Assembly: GCA_050018455.1 (NCBI GenBank)
Contig: JBEKAA010000011.1
Span: 24,001-88,000 of the forward strand
Length of the DNA: 64,000 nt
Direction of reading: 5' to 3'
Origin: RBG-13-68-16 sp050018455
GTDB lineage: Bacteria > Acidobacteriota > Thermoanaerobaculia > Thermoanaerobaculales > Thermoanaerobaculaceae
This document shows, piece after piece, positions 43,002 through 51,747 of the stretch. Position 1 is the stretch's first letter; each line of letters starts with the position of its first letter. The notes under the pieces are model-generated. The model did no database searches. It saw only the letters and a program-made list of their open reading frames with translations, and was not told where the DNA came from. The position numbers and the translations under genes are program-made.

Positions 43002-45773
43002 ATGATGCGAGGTTTTCTGAAAGGAGCGGTGTTCACCCTGTTGCTGCTCGCGCTGGCGGCGCCCGTCGTCGCCCAGTCGAACATCTCGGGCAGCATCCAG
43101 GGGACGGTCAAGGACAAGCAGGGGGGCGCGCTCCCGGGCGTTGCGGTCACTGTGTTCTCGGACGTCCTGGTGGCCCGCAAGGCGACGGCGGTCACCGACG
43201 AGCGGGGCATTTACCGCTTCCCCTCGCTGCCGCCGGGGACGTACGTTATCGAGGCCGACCTTTCCGGGTTCGGGAAGGTCCACGAGGACAACGTGCTCAT
43301 CAACCTCGCCAAGGCGCTCGTGATCGACATCACGATGCAGCAGGCAAGGGTGTCCGAGGAGGTCTCGGTCACCGGCGAGGCGCCGCTGGTCAGCGTCGCG
43401 AGCAACACGGTGTCCACCAGCTTCGATACCCAGTTCCTCGACCATCAGCCGCTGCCGCGCGACTACTACGCGCTGCTCGCCGCGGCGCCGGGCGTGACGC
43501 TCGACGTCAACAGTGCGTCCGGCAGCTCGATGAATGCGTACGGCAGCACGACGGATAGCCAGAACAGTTTCACCCTCGACGGCGTGAACGTCGCTGACCC
43601 GGCCAGCGGGGAGCACTGGCTACTCCCCTCCATCCAGTGGATGCAGGAGATCCAGATCGGTGGCCTGGGCGCTAACGCCGAGTACGGCGGCTTCACCGGC
43701 GGCATTATCAACGGTGTCACCAAGTCCGGCGGCAACGAGTTCCACGGCGGCATCGAGGCCTACATCACGCCCGAGTCCTGGGTCGCCAACAACACTCCGA
43801 GCGCGCTCGGGCCGCAGGCGCCGTACAAGTTCCACGACTACGCGGTCAGCCTCGGCGGCCCGATCGCCCAGGACAAACTCTGGTTCTTCATCTCGGGGGA
43901 GGACTGGGAGCAGGACACGACCCCCGTGGGCGCCCTGACCTCGACCAACCGCAAGATCCCGCGCGAACTCGGCAAGCTCACCTGGCAGGCCAGCACGAAC
44001 GACCGCCTCACGCTCATGCTTGAGCACGACGGCCTGACCCAGGACTACCGCGGCGTCGAAAGTGATACTTTGCCGGAGGCCGCGGCGAAGCAAGAGGGCC
44101 CGAACTCCACGTTCGCCGTGAGCTGGGAGTCGCTGCTCAACGCCAACAACTTCGTCACCTTCAAGGTGACTGGGTACGACGGCCGCGACGACTTCCTGCC
44201 GTACAACGGCTTCAACACTCCGGGGCGTCAGGACCAGAACACAGGGATCTATTGGCAGAACCTGACCAACAGCCAACTCGAGCACAGCCACGTCGTGACG
44301 TTCGACGGCTCGTGGAGTCTGTTCGCGGACGGGCTGCTTGGCAGCAAGGACAACCACTCGTTCAAATTCGGTGCGACCTACGAGAACGCCACCATGAGCC
44401 TGAACACCCCAGCCAACGGCGGCTACACCCTGTACGACGACTCCTCGAACTGCCCGGGCGAGGGGGACGCACAGTTCGCCTACTACATGGCCAACCCCGC
44501 GTGTGGGCTCGTGGATGGCGACTCCTACAAGGAAACGGGCTACGGCGTGTACAACGAGTGGCTGCAGACGAAGTCGCTCAGCCTCTACGCGCAGGATTCG
44601 ATGCGGCTCGACCGGTTCACGCTCAATTACGGCCTGCGCTACAGCAACTACAAGGGCGGCTTCATGCAGGGGCACGGCAACACCGACGTGTACAACGTGA
44701 ACTTCGTGGACCCGCGCATCGGGTTCGTCTGGGATGTGTTCGGGGACAACCGGACGGCCATCAAGGCGCACTGGGGTCGCTACCACGACAAAATGAAGGG
44801 TTATCTATTCGACCGCGAGATCTCGGGGAACATCTCGCCGTCCGTCATCGACTGCTATTGGGACGAGGCGACCAGTCAGTACGACGAGTGCGAGACGTAT
44901 GAAACCCCGCAGCTCGGCACCATGGGCAAGGTCTCCGCCCCGTACATGGACGAGTCTCTGATCACCTTCGAGCAGCAGTTCGGCAAGGAGATCGTCGTAG
45001 GGGTGGACCTCGTGGAGAGGAAGTTCCGCGACATCATGGCGATGGTCAACACGAACCAGGACTACACGCTCACCACCGCCACCAACAACCCGTTGACCGG
45101 TGGCACGCTTCCGGTCTGGAATCTCAACTCGCCGCCGCAGTTCGTTCTCACGACCGACAACGGTGCGTACCGCGACTACAAGTCGGTGATGCTGCGGCTC
45201 GAAAAGCGCTACTCGGACGGGTGGTACCTCACGAGCTCCCTCGTCTGGACCGATCTCAAGGGAAACCAGCTAGACAACGAGTCGTACGCCAACGAGTTCC
45301 TGGACCGCAACGGGCTCACCAACGCGGACGGCCAGATCGATCTCGCGTACAACAAGTGGGACTACAAGCTCAACGCGGCCTTGGACCTGCCGCTCAACCT
45401 CCAGCTCAGCGGTCAGTTCAACTACCTCTCCGGGATGTACTGGACGCCCTACGTGCGGGTCAGCGGGCTCGACTACAACGATATAACCGGCCGCAACATC
45501 AACCTGCTGCCGCGCGGCTCCTACCAGTTGCCGTCCCGCCACCTCCTGAACATGAGGCTCGCCTGGAACCCGAAGCTCGCGGGCGCCCTCAAGCTGACGG
45601 TCTCCGGCGAGGTGTTCAACGTGCTCAACACCGACACCATGCTCACCGTCTACGACCGCTATGGGAAGTACAAGATTAGCAGTGACACGTGGTCGGAAAC
45701 TGGCACCTACGGGACGCCGGCCTCGATCGAGAACCCGCGCGCGGTCCGGCTCGGTATCCGTCTGGAGTTTTGA
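43002..45773 (+). CDS. TonB-dependent receptor with N-terminal carboxypeptidase-regulatory-like domain
   Basis: A 923-residue outer-membrane receptor. The signal peptide is MMRGFLKGAVFTLLLLALAA, cleaved near VVAQ. A carboxypeptidase-regulatory-like beta-sandwich (about 27-110: GSIQGTVKDKQGGALPGVAV, GIYRFPSLPPGTY) is followed by a plug with NSFTLDGVNVADP and NGVTKSGGNEFHGG, then a large barrel. The chain ends in VRLGIRLEF with a terminal Phe, as expected for outer-membrane insertion. This Oar-like type is abundant in Acidobacteriota and imports glycans or peptides. The start has AAAGGAGG upstream (ATG 43002 or 43005). A CapA-like gene follows 70 bases later. Confidence 0.93.
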   Translation: MMRGFLKGAVFTLLLLALAAPVVAQSNISGSIQGTVKDKQGGALPGVAVTVFSDVLVARKATAVTDERGIYRFPSLPPGTYVIEADLSGFGKVHEDNVLINLAKALVIDITMQQARVSEEVSVTGEAPLVSVASNTVSTSFDTQFLDHQPLPRDYYALLAAAPGVTLDVNSASGSSMNAYGSTTDSQNSFTLDGVNVADPASGEHWLLPSIQWMQEIQIGGLGANAEYGGFTGGIINGVTKSGGNEFHGGIEAYITPESWVANNTPSALGPQAPYKFHDYAVSLGGPIAQDKLWFFISGEDWEQDTTPVGALTSTNRKIPRELGKLTWQASTNDRLTLMLEHDGLTQDYRGVESDTLPEAAAKQEGPNSTFAVSWESLLNANNFVTFKVTGYDGRDDFLPYNGFNTPGRQDQNTGIYWQNLTNSQLEHSHVVTFDGSWSLFADGLLGSKDNHSFKFGATYENATMSLNTPANGGYTLYDDSSNCPGEGDAQFAYYMANPACGLVDGDSYKETGYGVYNEWLQTKSLSLYAQDSMRLDRFTLNYGLRYSNYKGGFMQGHGNTDVYNVNFVDPRIGFVWDVFGDNRTAIKAHWGRYHDKMKGYLFDREISGNISPSVIDCYWDEATSQYDECETYETPQLGTMGKVSAPYMDESLITFEQQFGKEIVVGVDLVERKFRDIMAMVNTNQDYTLTTATNNPLTGGTLPVWNLNSPPQFVLTTDNGAYRDYKSVMLRLEKRYSDGWYLTSSLVWTDLKGNQLDNESYANEFLDRNGLTNADGQIDLAYNKWDYKLNAALDLPLNLQLSGQFNYLSGMYWTPYVRVSGLDYNDITGRNINLLPRGSYQLPSRHLLNMRLAWNPKLAGALKLTVSGEVFNVLNTDTMLTVYDRYGKYKISSDTWSETGTYGTPASIENPRAVRLGIRLEF

Positions 45774-45843
45774 CGCACTCGCTTCCATCTTGCATTGGGG
45801 CGGCCGTGAGGCCGCCCCACTCTTCACCGCGGGAGGCACGCCA

Positions 45844-47196
45844 ATGGATGCTCGCACTTCGATGTTGCTGAAACGGCTCGGGGCCGCTTTCGTGGCGGCG
45901 ATCGGCCTGCAATGGGCGGGCGGCCCCGTGCTCGCCCAGACACCGGCTCAGGGCACGATGACGTGGGACCAGAGCAAGTCGGTGTACAACCGGCGGGTCC
46001 ACGCGCCGGAGCCGGCCGAGAACGTCGACTGGGAGGCGCGGGTCACGGCCCTCCTCAAGGAGGAGCCGGGCGACGTCGTCATCACCGCGGTCGGCGACAT
46101 GATCTTCAACCAGCAGATCTCCAACCTCCCGGAGCCGTACCACCGGCAGCTCCTCCGGATCATGCAGGAAGCCGACATCGCCTACGGCAACCTCGAGTTC
46201 TCCATCAACGATCACCCCGAGCTCCAGCGGCCCTTCTACAACTTCCGGGCGCCGAAAGAATTCGCGTGGGAGGTTGGGGCCATCGGGATCAACCTGGTGA
46301 GCATGGCGAACAACCACGCGCTCGACTTCGGGCCGGAGGGCTTGAAGGAGTGCCTGCGCGCGCTCGACCTCACGCAGATCACCCACGCCGGCGCTGGGCT
46401 CACGCTCGCCGCCGCCCACGAGCCGGGCACCATGGACGTGCAGAGCCAGAAGACGAGGTTCGCGCTGCTGTCGTACATGCGCTACTGGACCCAGAAGTAC
46501 CGCTGCGCCGATCCCAGCGGGCCGTGCCTCGCGACGATCAACCCGGCGGTGATCCTGGCCGCCAGGGACGGCAAGGTCGAGGAGGTCGAAGGGCCGCTCG
46601 CGGGCGACGTGGCGGTGATGGAGGATGACGTCGTGCTGGCCAGGCGCCACAACGACGTGCTGATCGTCTCGCTGCACAACCACGACGTCAGCCACCACCG
46701 CGTCTACGGCATCCAGGACACGACCCCGCCCACCGAGGAGATCATGTTCCGCAAGGCGATCGAGGCGGGCGCGGACATGGTGATCGGCACCGGGCCGCAC
46801 GTCCTGCGCGGGATCGAGATCTACAAGGGCAAGCCGATCTTCTACTCACTCGCCGACTTCATCTACCAGTACCGAACCCCGGACAGGATACCGATCGACC
46901 TCATCCACCAGCGCGACACGGAACTGGCGCGACCCACGAACGTTTCGGTGTGGGACCGCCGCGACCCCCCGCAGGTCATGGAAGGGATCCTCGTGCGGAT
47001 GACGCTCAACAAGGAGAAGCTCAAGAGGATCGAGCTCATCCCCATCTCGATCGACGACGAGGGCCCGCTGTACGGGGTCCCGCGCTTCGCGAGCGCGGCG
47101 CGGTGCAAGGAGATCATGGAGCGGGTCGAAAGGCTCTCCAAACCGTACAAGACCACCATCGTCAACAAGGGGTGGTACGCGGAGGTGAAGTTCTAG
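45844..47196 (+). CDS. Exported CapA-family (PgsA/CapA) metallophosphatase-fold protein
   Basis: A 450-residue protein with a signal peptide (LLKRLGAAFVAAIGLQWAGG). CapA-domain motifs are ITAVGDMIFNQ, ADIAYGNLEFSIN, VSMANNHALDFGPEGL, LIVSLHNHD, VIGTGPHVLRGIEIYKGKPI and FYSLADFIYQ. CapA proteins belong to the calcineurin-like fold and are linked to poly-gamma-glutamate capsule. In bacteria without pgsBC, as seen here, they may instead process gamma-linked peptides. It lies directly downstream of the TonB receptor in the same direction and has its own GGGAGG site, so a shared operon is likely. Confidence 0.87.
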   Translation: MDARTSMLLKRLGAAFVAAIGLQWAGGPVLAQTPAQGTMTWDQSKSVYNRRVHAPEPAENVDWEARVTALLKEEPGDVVITAVGDMIFNQQISNLPEPYHRQLLRIMQEADIAYGNLEFSINDHPELQRPFYNFRAPKEFAWEVGAIGINLVSMANNHALDFGPEGLKECLRALDLTQITHAGAGLTLAAAHEPGTMDVQSQKTRFALLSYMRYWTQKYRCADPSGPCLATINPAVILAARDGKVEEVEGPLAGDVAVMEDDVVLARRHNDVLIVSLHNHDVSHHRVYGIQDTTPPTEEIMFRKAIEAGADMVIGTGPHVLRGIEIYKGKPIFYSLADFIYQYRTPDRIPIDLIHQRDTELARPTNVSVWDRRDPPQVMEGILVRMTLNKEKLKRIELIPISIDDEGPLYGVPRFASAARCKEIMERVERLSKPYKTTIVNKGWYAEVKF

Positions 47197-47377
47197 CTGA
47201 TGTCCCCCTTCGCTCGAACCCAGAGTTTTGTCGGAATTCACGCCCGTGTGCAGCGGGCGCCCGCTGTTGTTTCCGTGGAGCGCGCCCGCCGGGCGTGCTC
47301 ATGGCTGTTTCTCAGCGCTTGGATTCGTACGCGCGGAGCGCGTGCTACACAAAGACCATGACGGACGGTGAATTGGC

Positions 47378-49555
47378 ATGAGCGATGCCGGATCGCGATC
47401 GGAGCCGAACGTGTCGCACAAAACCCGCGTTCGCGTTGCACTGCTGCTTCTATTCGCCGTGGTTGCATTCGGGCCGGTTGCTCGGGCTGCCGAACCCCCG
47501 CAGCAGGTTCCCGCGCCTCCCGTGGCCGCGAGGGCTCCGAAGCTGCTCGAGATGCACGGGGACACGAGGGTCGACGACTACTTCTGGCTTCGCGAGCGCG
47601 GGGACCCGAAGGTCAGGGCGTACCTCGAGGCCGAGAACGCATACACCGACGCCGTGATGAAGCCGACCGAGAAGCTCCGGGCCAGGCTCTACGATGAGAT
47701 GGTCGGCCGGTTGAGGCCCGAGGACGCGGCGCCTCCCGTCGAGGACAACGGCTACCTCTACTGGACGCGGTACGAGCGGGAGAAGGAGTACCCGATCCAC
47801 TGCCGCAAGAAGGCAGCGGCCGGGGCGGCCGAGGAGACCGTTCTCGACGTCAACGCCCTCGCGACCGGCGAGAAGCTGTGCAAGATCTCGGGGTTAACGG
47901 TGAGCCCGGACAACCGCCTGGCCGCGGTCGGCGTGGACACCCGCGGCGACCGGCTCTACACCATTCGGATCCGCGACCTCGGATCGGGCGTGCTGCTCCC
48001 GGACGCCATCCCGGGCACCGCGGCCGACATCGCGTGGGCGGCCGACAGCCGGACGTTCTTCTACACGACCCGGGATGCCTCGCTGCGCACGTATCGTGTC
48101 CTGCGCCACGTCCTCGGCTCGGCGCCGGCCTCGGACGTGCTGGTCTACCAGGAGAACGATCCCACGTTCGAAGTCTCGTTGCGCCTGTCGAAATCGCGGG
48201 TGGTGGTGCTCGTGGAGACCTCGAGCGAAGACTCGTCCGAGTGGCGCTACCTCGAAGCGACCGATCCGAGCGGCCAGTTCGAGGTGTTCCAGGCGCGTAC
48301 GCCGGGGCTGCGCTACTGGGTCGACCACGCGGGTGGCCGCTTCTGGATCCGGACCAACCTCGGGGCGCCCAACTTCCGACTCATGGAGGCGTCGGCCGGG
48401 AAGACCGCAAAGGAAGCGTGGACCGAAGTCTTGCCGTACCGCGACAACGTGCTGCTCGAAGACTTCGACGCTTTCCGCGGCTACCTCGTCCTCGCCGAGC
48501 GGGCCAACGGGCTGCCGCGGTTGCGGATCGTCGCCCTGGGCGACCGCAGCGAGCGCACCGTGACGTTCGACGACGCGGCGTACGAAGCCGACCTCGACGA
48601 GAACCCGGAGTACGGGAGCCGCACCTTCCGCTTCCGCTACTCCTCGCCGACCGTCCCCGCTTCGATCTACGACGTGGAACTGGCAACCGGAACGAAGACG
48701 CTGCTCAAGCGCGACGAAGTCGGCGGCGGCTACGACCCGTCGCGCTACGAGGTGCGCCGCATCGAGGCGCCCACCGCCGACGGCAAACGGGTTCCGATCT
48801 CGCTCGTCTTCCGAAAGGGCCTTCGCCTCGACGGGTCCGCCCCGCTTCTCCTGCAAGGGTACGGCGCGTACGGCAACAGCCGCGTCTACAAGCCCGACTT
48901 CCTTCCCGAACGTCTCAGCCTGCTCGACCGCGGCTTCGTCGTGGGGATCGCCCACGTTCGCGGCGGCCAGGAGCTGGGGCGCGCCTGGTACGACGACGGC
49001 AAGCTCCAGCACAAGAAGAACACGTTCTCGGACTTCATCGCTTGCGCGGAGCACCTCGTCGCGCAGCGCTACACGAGCCCCGACCGGCTTTTCGCCAACG
49101 GCCTTTCGGCAGGCGGCATGCTGATGGCGGTCGTGGCCAACTGGCGTCCCGACCTCTTCAGGGGGATCGTGGCCGAGGTCCCGTGGACCGACGTCGTCAC
49201 CGACAGCCTCGACCCCACCCTGCCTCTGGTCACGGTCGAGTACCAGGAGTGGGGCGACCCGAACCGCAAGGACGACTACGAGTATCTGCGCTCGTACTCG
49301 CCGTACGACAACGTCAAGGCTCAAGCCTATCCGGCGTTGCTCGTGACCGGCGCGTTCAACGACACCCAGGTCGCCTACTGGAACCCCGCCAAGTGGGTGG
49401 CTAAGTTGCGCCTGATGAAGACCGATTCGAACCCGCTGCTGCTCGTCACCAACATGACCTCGGGCCACAGCGGCGCCTCGGGCCGCATGGAGAAGTACAG
49501 ACTGACGGCACTCAAGTACGCGTTCATGCTGCAGCTGCTCGGAATGGCGGAGTAG
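47378..49555 (+). CDS. ptrB: Oligopeptidase B (S9A serine peptidase), probably exported
   Basis: A 725-residue S9A peptidase. The propeller half follows an N-terminal hydrophobic stretch (VALLLLFAVVAFGPVARA) that looks like a signal peptide. The hydrolase half has GYGAYGNS, AHVRGGQELGRAWYDDGK, the nucleophile GLSAGGMLMA, the Asp in GAFNDTQVAYWNPAKWVAKL and the His in SGHSGASGRMEK. Oligopeptidase B cleaves short peptides after Arg or Lys. The E. coli enzyme is cytoplasmic, so the apparent export signal is notable. A GTG at 47411 would give a shorter signal peptide. Confidence 0.92.
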   Translation: MSDAGSRSEPNVSHKTRVRVALLLLFAVVAFGPVARAAEPPQQVPAPPVAARAPKLLEMHGDTRVDDYFWLRERGDPKVRAYLEAENAYTDAVMKPTEKLRARLYDEMVGRLRPEDAAPPVEDNGYLYWTRYEREKEYPIHCRKKAAAGAAEETVLDVNALATGEKLCKISGLTVSPDNRLAAVGVDTRGDRLYTIRIRDLGSGVLLPDAIPGTAADIAWAADSRTFFYTTRDASLRTYRVLRHVLGSAPASDVLVYQENDPTFEVSLRLSKSRVVVLVETSSEDSSEWRYLEATDPSGQFEVFQARTPGLRYWVDHAGGRFWIRTNLGAPNFRLMEASAGKTAKEAWTEVLPYRDNVLLEDFDAFRGYLVLAERANGLPRLRIVALGDRSERTVTFDDAAYEADLDENPEYGSRTFRFRYSSPTVPASIYDVELATGTKTLLKRDEVGGGYDPSRYEVRRIEAPTADGKRVPISLVFRKGLRLDGSAPLLLQGYGAYGNSRVYKPDFLPERLSLLDRGFVVGIAHVRGGQELGRAWYDDGKLQHKKNTFSDFIACAEHLVAQRYTSPDRLFANGLSAGGMLMAVVANWRPDLFRGIVAEVPWTDVVTDSLDPTLPLVTVEYQEWGDPNRKDDYEYLRSYSPYDNVKAQAYPALLVTGAFNDTQVAYWNPAKWVAKLRLMKTDSNPLLLVTNMTSGHSGASGRMEKYRLTALKYAFMLQLLGMAE

Positions 49556-49680
49556 GGTGGGAGCTTCTCGCCGCGGCGCCTCGCGATTATCATGAGCCGC
49601 GGGCGCACCCCGGACCATGAACGTGGCAGCGGGGAGGGCGGAGTCGGCGAGCTGATCTTCCGCGCAGTGAGATCCGATTA

Positions 49681-49709
49681 GAGGGCGGCCGCAAGGGCCG
49701 CCCCTACAC
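49681..49709 (-). repeat. REP-like hairpin element, copy 1
   Basis: Read on the minus strand: GTGTAG, then the 8-base stem GGGCGGCC, loop CTTGC, and GGCCGCCC. It forms an inverted pair with the element 42 bases away at 49751. The two share the GTGTAG head and the CTTGC loop but have different, internally compensated stems. Confidence 0.75.
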
Positions 49710-49750
49710 AAGAAGAGGCAACTCCCACGCGAATGCCCCTGCGCTTTCGA

Positions 49751-49783
49751 GTGTAGGGGCGGGGCTTGCCCCCGCCCGCTCTT
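49751..49783 (+). repeat. REP-like hairpin element, copy 2
   Basis: GTGTAG at 49751-49756, stem GGGCGGGG, loop CTTGC, stem CCCCGCCC at 49770-49777, then GCTC. It is paired head-to-head with copy 1 in the 328-base gap between ptrB and the M28 peptidase; nothing else was recognised in that gap. A looser copy is at 63071. Confidence 0.75.
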
Positions 49784-49883
49784 GACGGATCGCCACAGAC
49801 AGAGGGGACTTTCTAGGCAATGACAGTCCCACAGGCCTCGTCGCGATGCCAACGAAAACGCTACGTTTGAACGAAAAGCGGCC

Positions 49884-51551
49884 TTACCGCTCCGCGAGGA
49901 GCCAGGCGGTGACGAAAGCGAGGCGTGCCACGCGTTGCACCTGCGTCGAGTCGAGGGACTCAAAGGTGTCGCCGGGCTCGTGGTAGGCGGGGAAGAAATT
50001 GCCGAAGAACCGGATGAACGGGACGTGGGCGCGCGCGAATTCTCGGTAGTCGCTGCCGCCATGCGTCCCGTCGGTGCGATCGAGGTGAAGCGCGAGGCCG
50101 GTCGCGTGCCCGGCGTGCCTGAGGGCGACCTCCAGGTCCGCCGCACCCGGCGGGAGGCCGGGCTCCACGAAGTCGGCCGGCTTGACCTTCGCGAGGAATG
50201 CATCGGCGGCCGGCAGGCCGGTGTCGGCGACCAGCTTCGTGATCTCGTCCATCGACCACGGGTGGCCGATCATGTCGAGATTCAGGTAGGCGGCGGTACG
50301 GGCGAGCGGCCAGAGAGGATGCCGGACGTAGTAGCCGGAACCGAGCTCGCCTTCCTCCTCACCGGTCCAGAACGCGATCACGACCGTGCGCTTCGGCTTC
50401 ACCGGCAGGGTCGCCATCGCCTTCGCGATCTCGATCAGCGCGGCGACTCCCGACGCGTTGTCGTCCGCGCCCGGATAGACCTTGTCGCCTACGCGCCCCA
50501 GGTGGTCCATGTGAGCGCCTATGACGACTGCCTCATCGCGGAGCGCCGGGTCGGAGCCTGCGATGACGCCGATCACGTTGCGGCTCACGACGAGCTTCTC
50601 GGCGCCGCTCACGCCGATGCTCGCCGTAGCGCCGGGCAGGGCTCGGGGCTGCGCCGCGCGGGCCGACGCATGGTCCAGATCGGCGGCTGCCAGGAGAGCA
50701 TCGGCTACGGCCGCAGAGACGCGGACAAGAGGTATCGCCTGGTCCGGGGCCGAGGCGTCGTGCGCCACGAAGAGCCTCGCCTCGGGCCGGACCTTCGCGA
50801 GGTCACGGACGGCGAAATCGTCACCCTCGACACCGAGCAGGGCCGCGGCGCCCAGGGCGTGCGCCGTGTCGACCTTGGTCTCCCAGCGCTCGTCCGTTTC
50901 GGTCGATGCGTAGCGGGTAAGGAGCTCCGGCCGCTGCCACGGCTCGCCGGCGGGAACACCGGCCAGGACGAGCACGATCTTCCCGCGCACGTCGAGTCCG
51001 CGAAAGTCGTCGCGGCCGAGCTTCTCCTCGCGGATCCCGTACCCGGCGAACACGACCGGCGCTGTGAGGCTGTACGGCGCGTGCTCGTCGAAGGCACAGT
51101 CCACGCCCGGAAGGAACGACCGGCTCCGGCGCTCGGCTCCGCTGTTGCGATCGACGGTCAGCTCGCCGGTCATCCCCGAGATCTCGCGCAGCGGCACGGG
51201 CTGAAAGTAGCTCGGCGCGCCCGGCGCCTCACCGCCGGGTCCGAGCGGCGGGATCCCGGCGAGCGCGAGAGCGCTGGTAACGTACTCCGCGGCCGCATCG
51301 AGGCCGCGGCTCGCGAGCCCGCGGCCCTCCAGGGCAGGGGAGGCGAGCAGCCTGATGTGCGCCGCAAGGGACGGAGCTTTCAGCCCGGCAAGCGCCGCTG
51401 CGGCGGGCTCGGGCAGCGGTTCGGCCGGCTCCGCGGTCATGAAATCGTCGGCGACCGTTGGCGTCGGTCTCGGGGCCTGGCCGGCCTCGATGCTCGAGAG
51501 GCAAGCGCCCACACAGACAACGATGGCTGCGGCCCGCAGGTGGTCGTGCAT
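49884..51551 (-). CDS. Exported M28-family zinc aminopeptidase with PA-like insert
   Basis: A 555-residue protein with a signal peptide (LRAAAIVVCVGACLSSIEAG). A PA-like domain is inserted at about 140-300 (APVVFAGYGIREE, GLDVRGKIVLVLAGVP). The co-catalytic zinc site follows: VIGAHMDHLG, YPGADDNASGVAALIE, WTGEEEGELGSGYY, LNLDMIG and AYHEPGDTF. M28 enzymes remove N-terminal residues from peptides; exported forms with a PA domain are common in protein-degrading bacteria. It points towards ptrB and away from the cytochrome-porin gene. Confidence 0.92.
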   Translation of the reverse strand: MHDHLRAAAIVVCVGACLSSIEAGQAPRPTPTVADDFMTAEPAEPLPEPAAAALAGLKAPSLAAHIRLLASPALEGRGLASRGLDAAAEYVTSALALAGIPPLGPGGEAPGAPSYFQPVPLREISGMTGELTVDRNSGAERRSRSFLPGVDCAFDEHAPYSLTAPVVFAGYGIREEKLGRDDFRGLDVRGKIVLVLAGVPAGEPWQRPELLTRYASTETDERWETKVDTAHALGAAALLGVEGDDFAVRDLAKVRPEARLFVAHDASAPDQAIPLVRVSAAVADALLAAADLDHASARAAQPRALPGATASIGVSGAEKLVVSRNVIGVIAGSDPALRDEAVVIGAHMDHLGRVGDKVYPGADDNASGVAALIEIAKAMATLPVKPKRTVVIAFWTGEEEGELGSGYYVRHPLWPLARTAAYLNLDMIGHPWSMDEITKLVADTGLPAADAFLAKVKPADFVEPGLPPGAADLEVALRHAGHATGLALHLDRTDGTHGGSDYREFARAHVPFIRFFGNFFPAYHEPGDTFESLDSTQVQRVARLAFVTAWLLAER

Positions 51552-51747
51552 GACGCGAGCCTAGCGCACTAGGAACGCGGCCGGAAGCCGGCAGCGTCTG
51601 CTCGGAGGAGAACGCGGCCGTTGGCTCGTCGTCGCGCTGCCCCTGTGGCGCCCCAGGCGGGTTCCGCCATCGTGCGCGGCGCGGAGGGCCGGCCCCTTGT
51701 GGTAGAGTGACAATCAAGATTGCTTGAGTCTCACCCGGGGGGGAAAC

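Noticed and set aside
47894..50203. A 769-residue minus-strand frame opposite oligopeptidase B
   Set aside because: It is the shadow of ptrB and runs into the start of the M28 coding region; composition is Arg/Gly rich and there are no domains.
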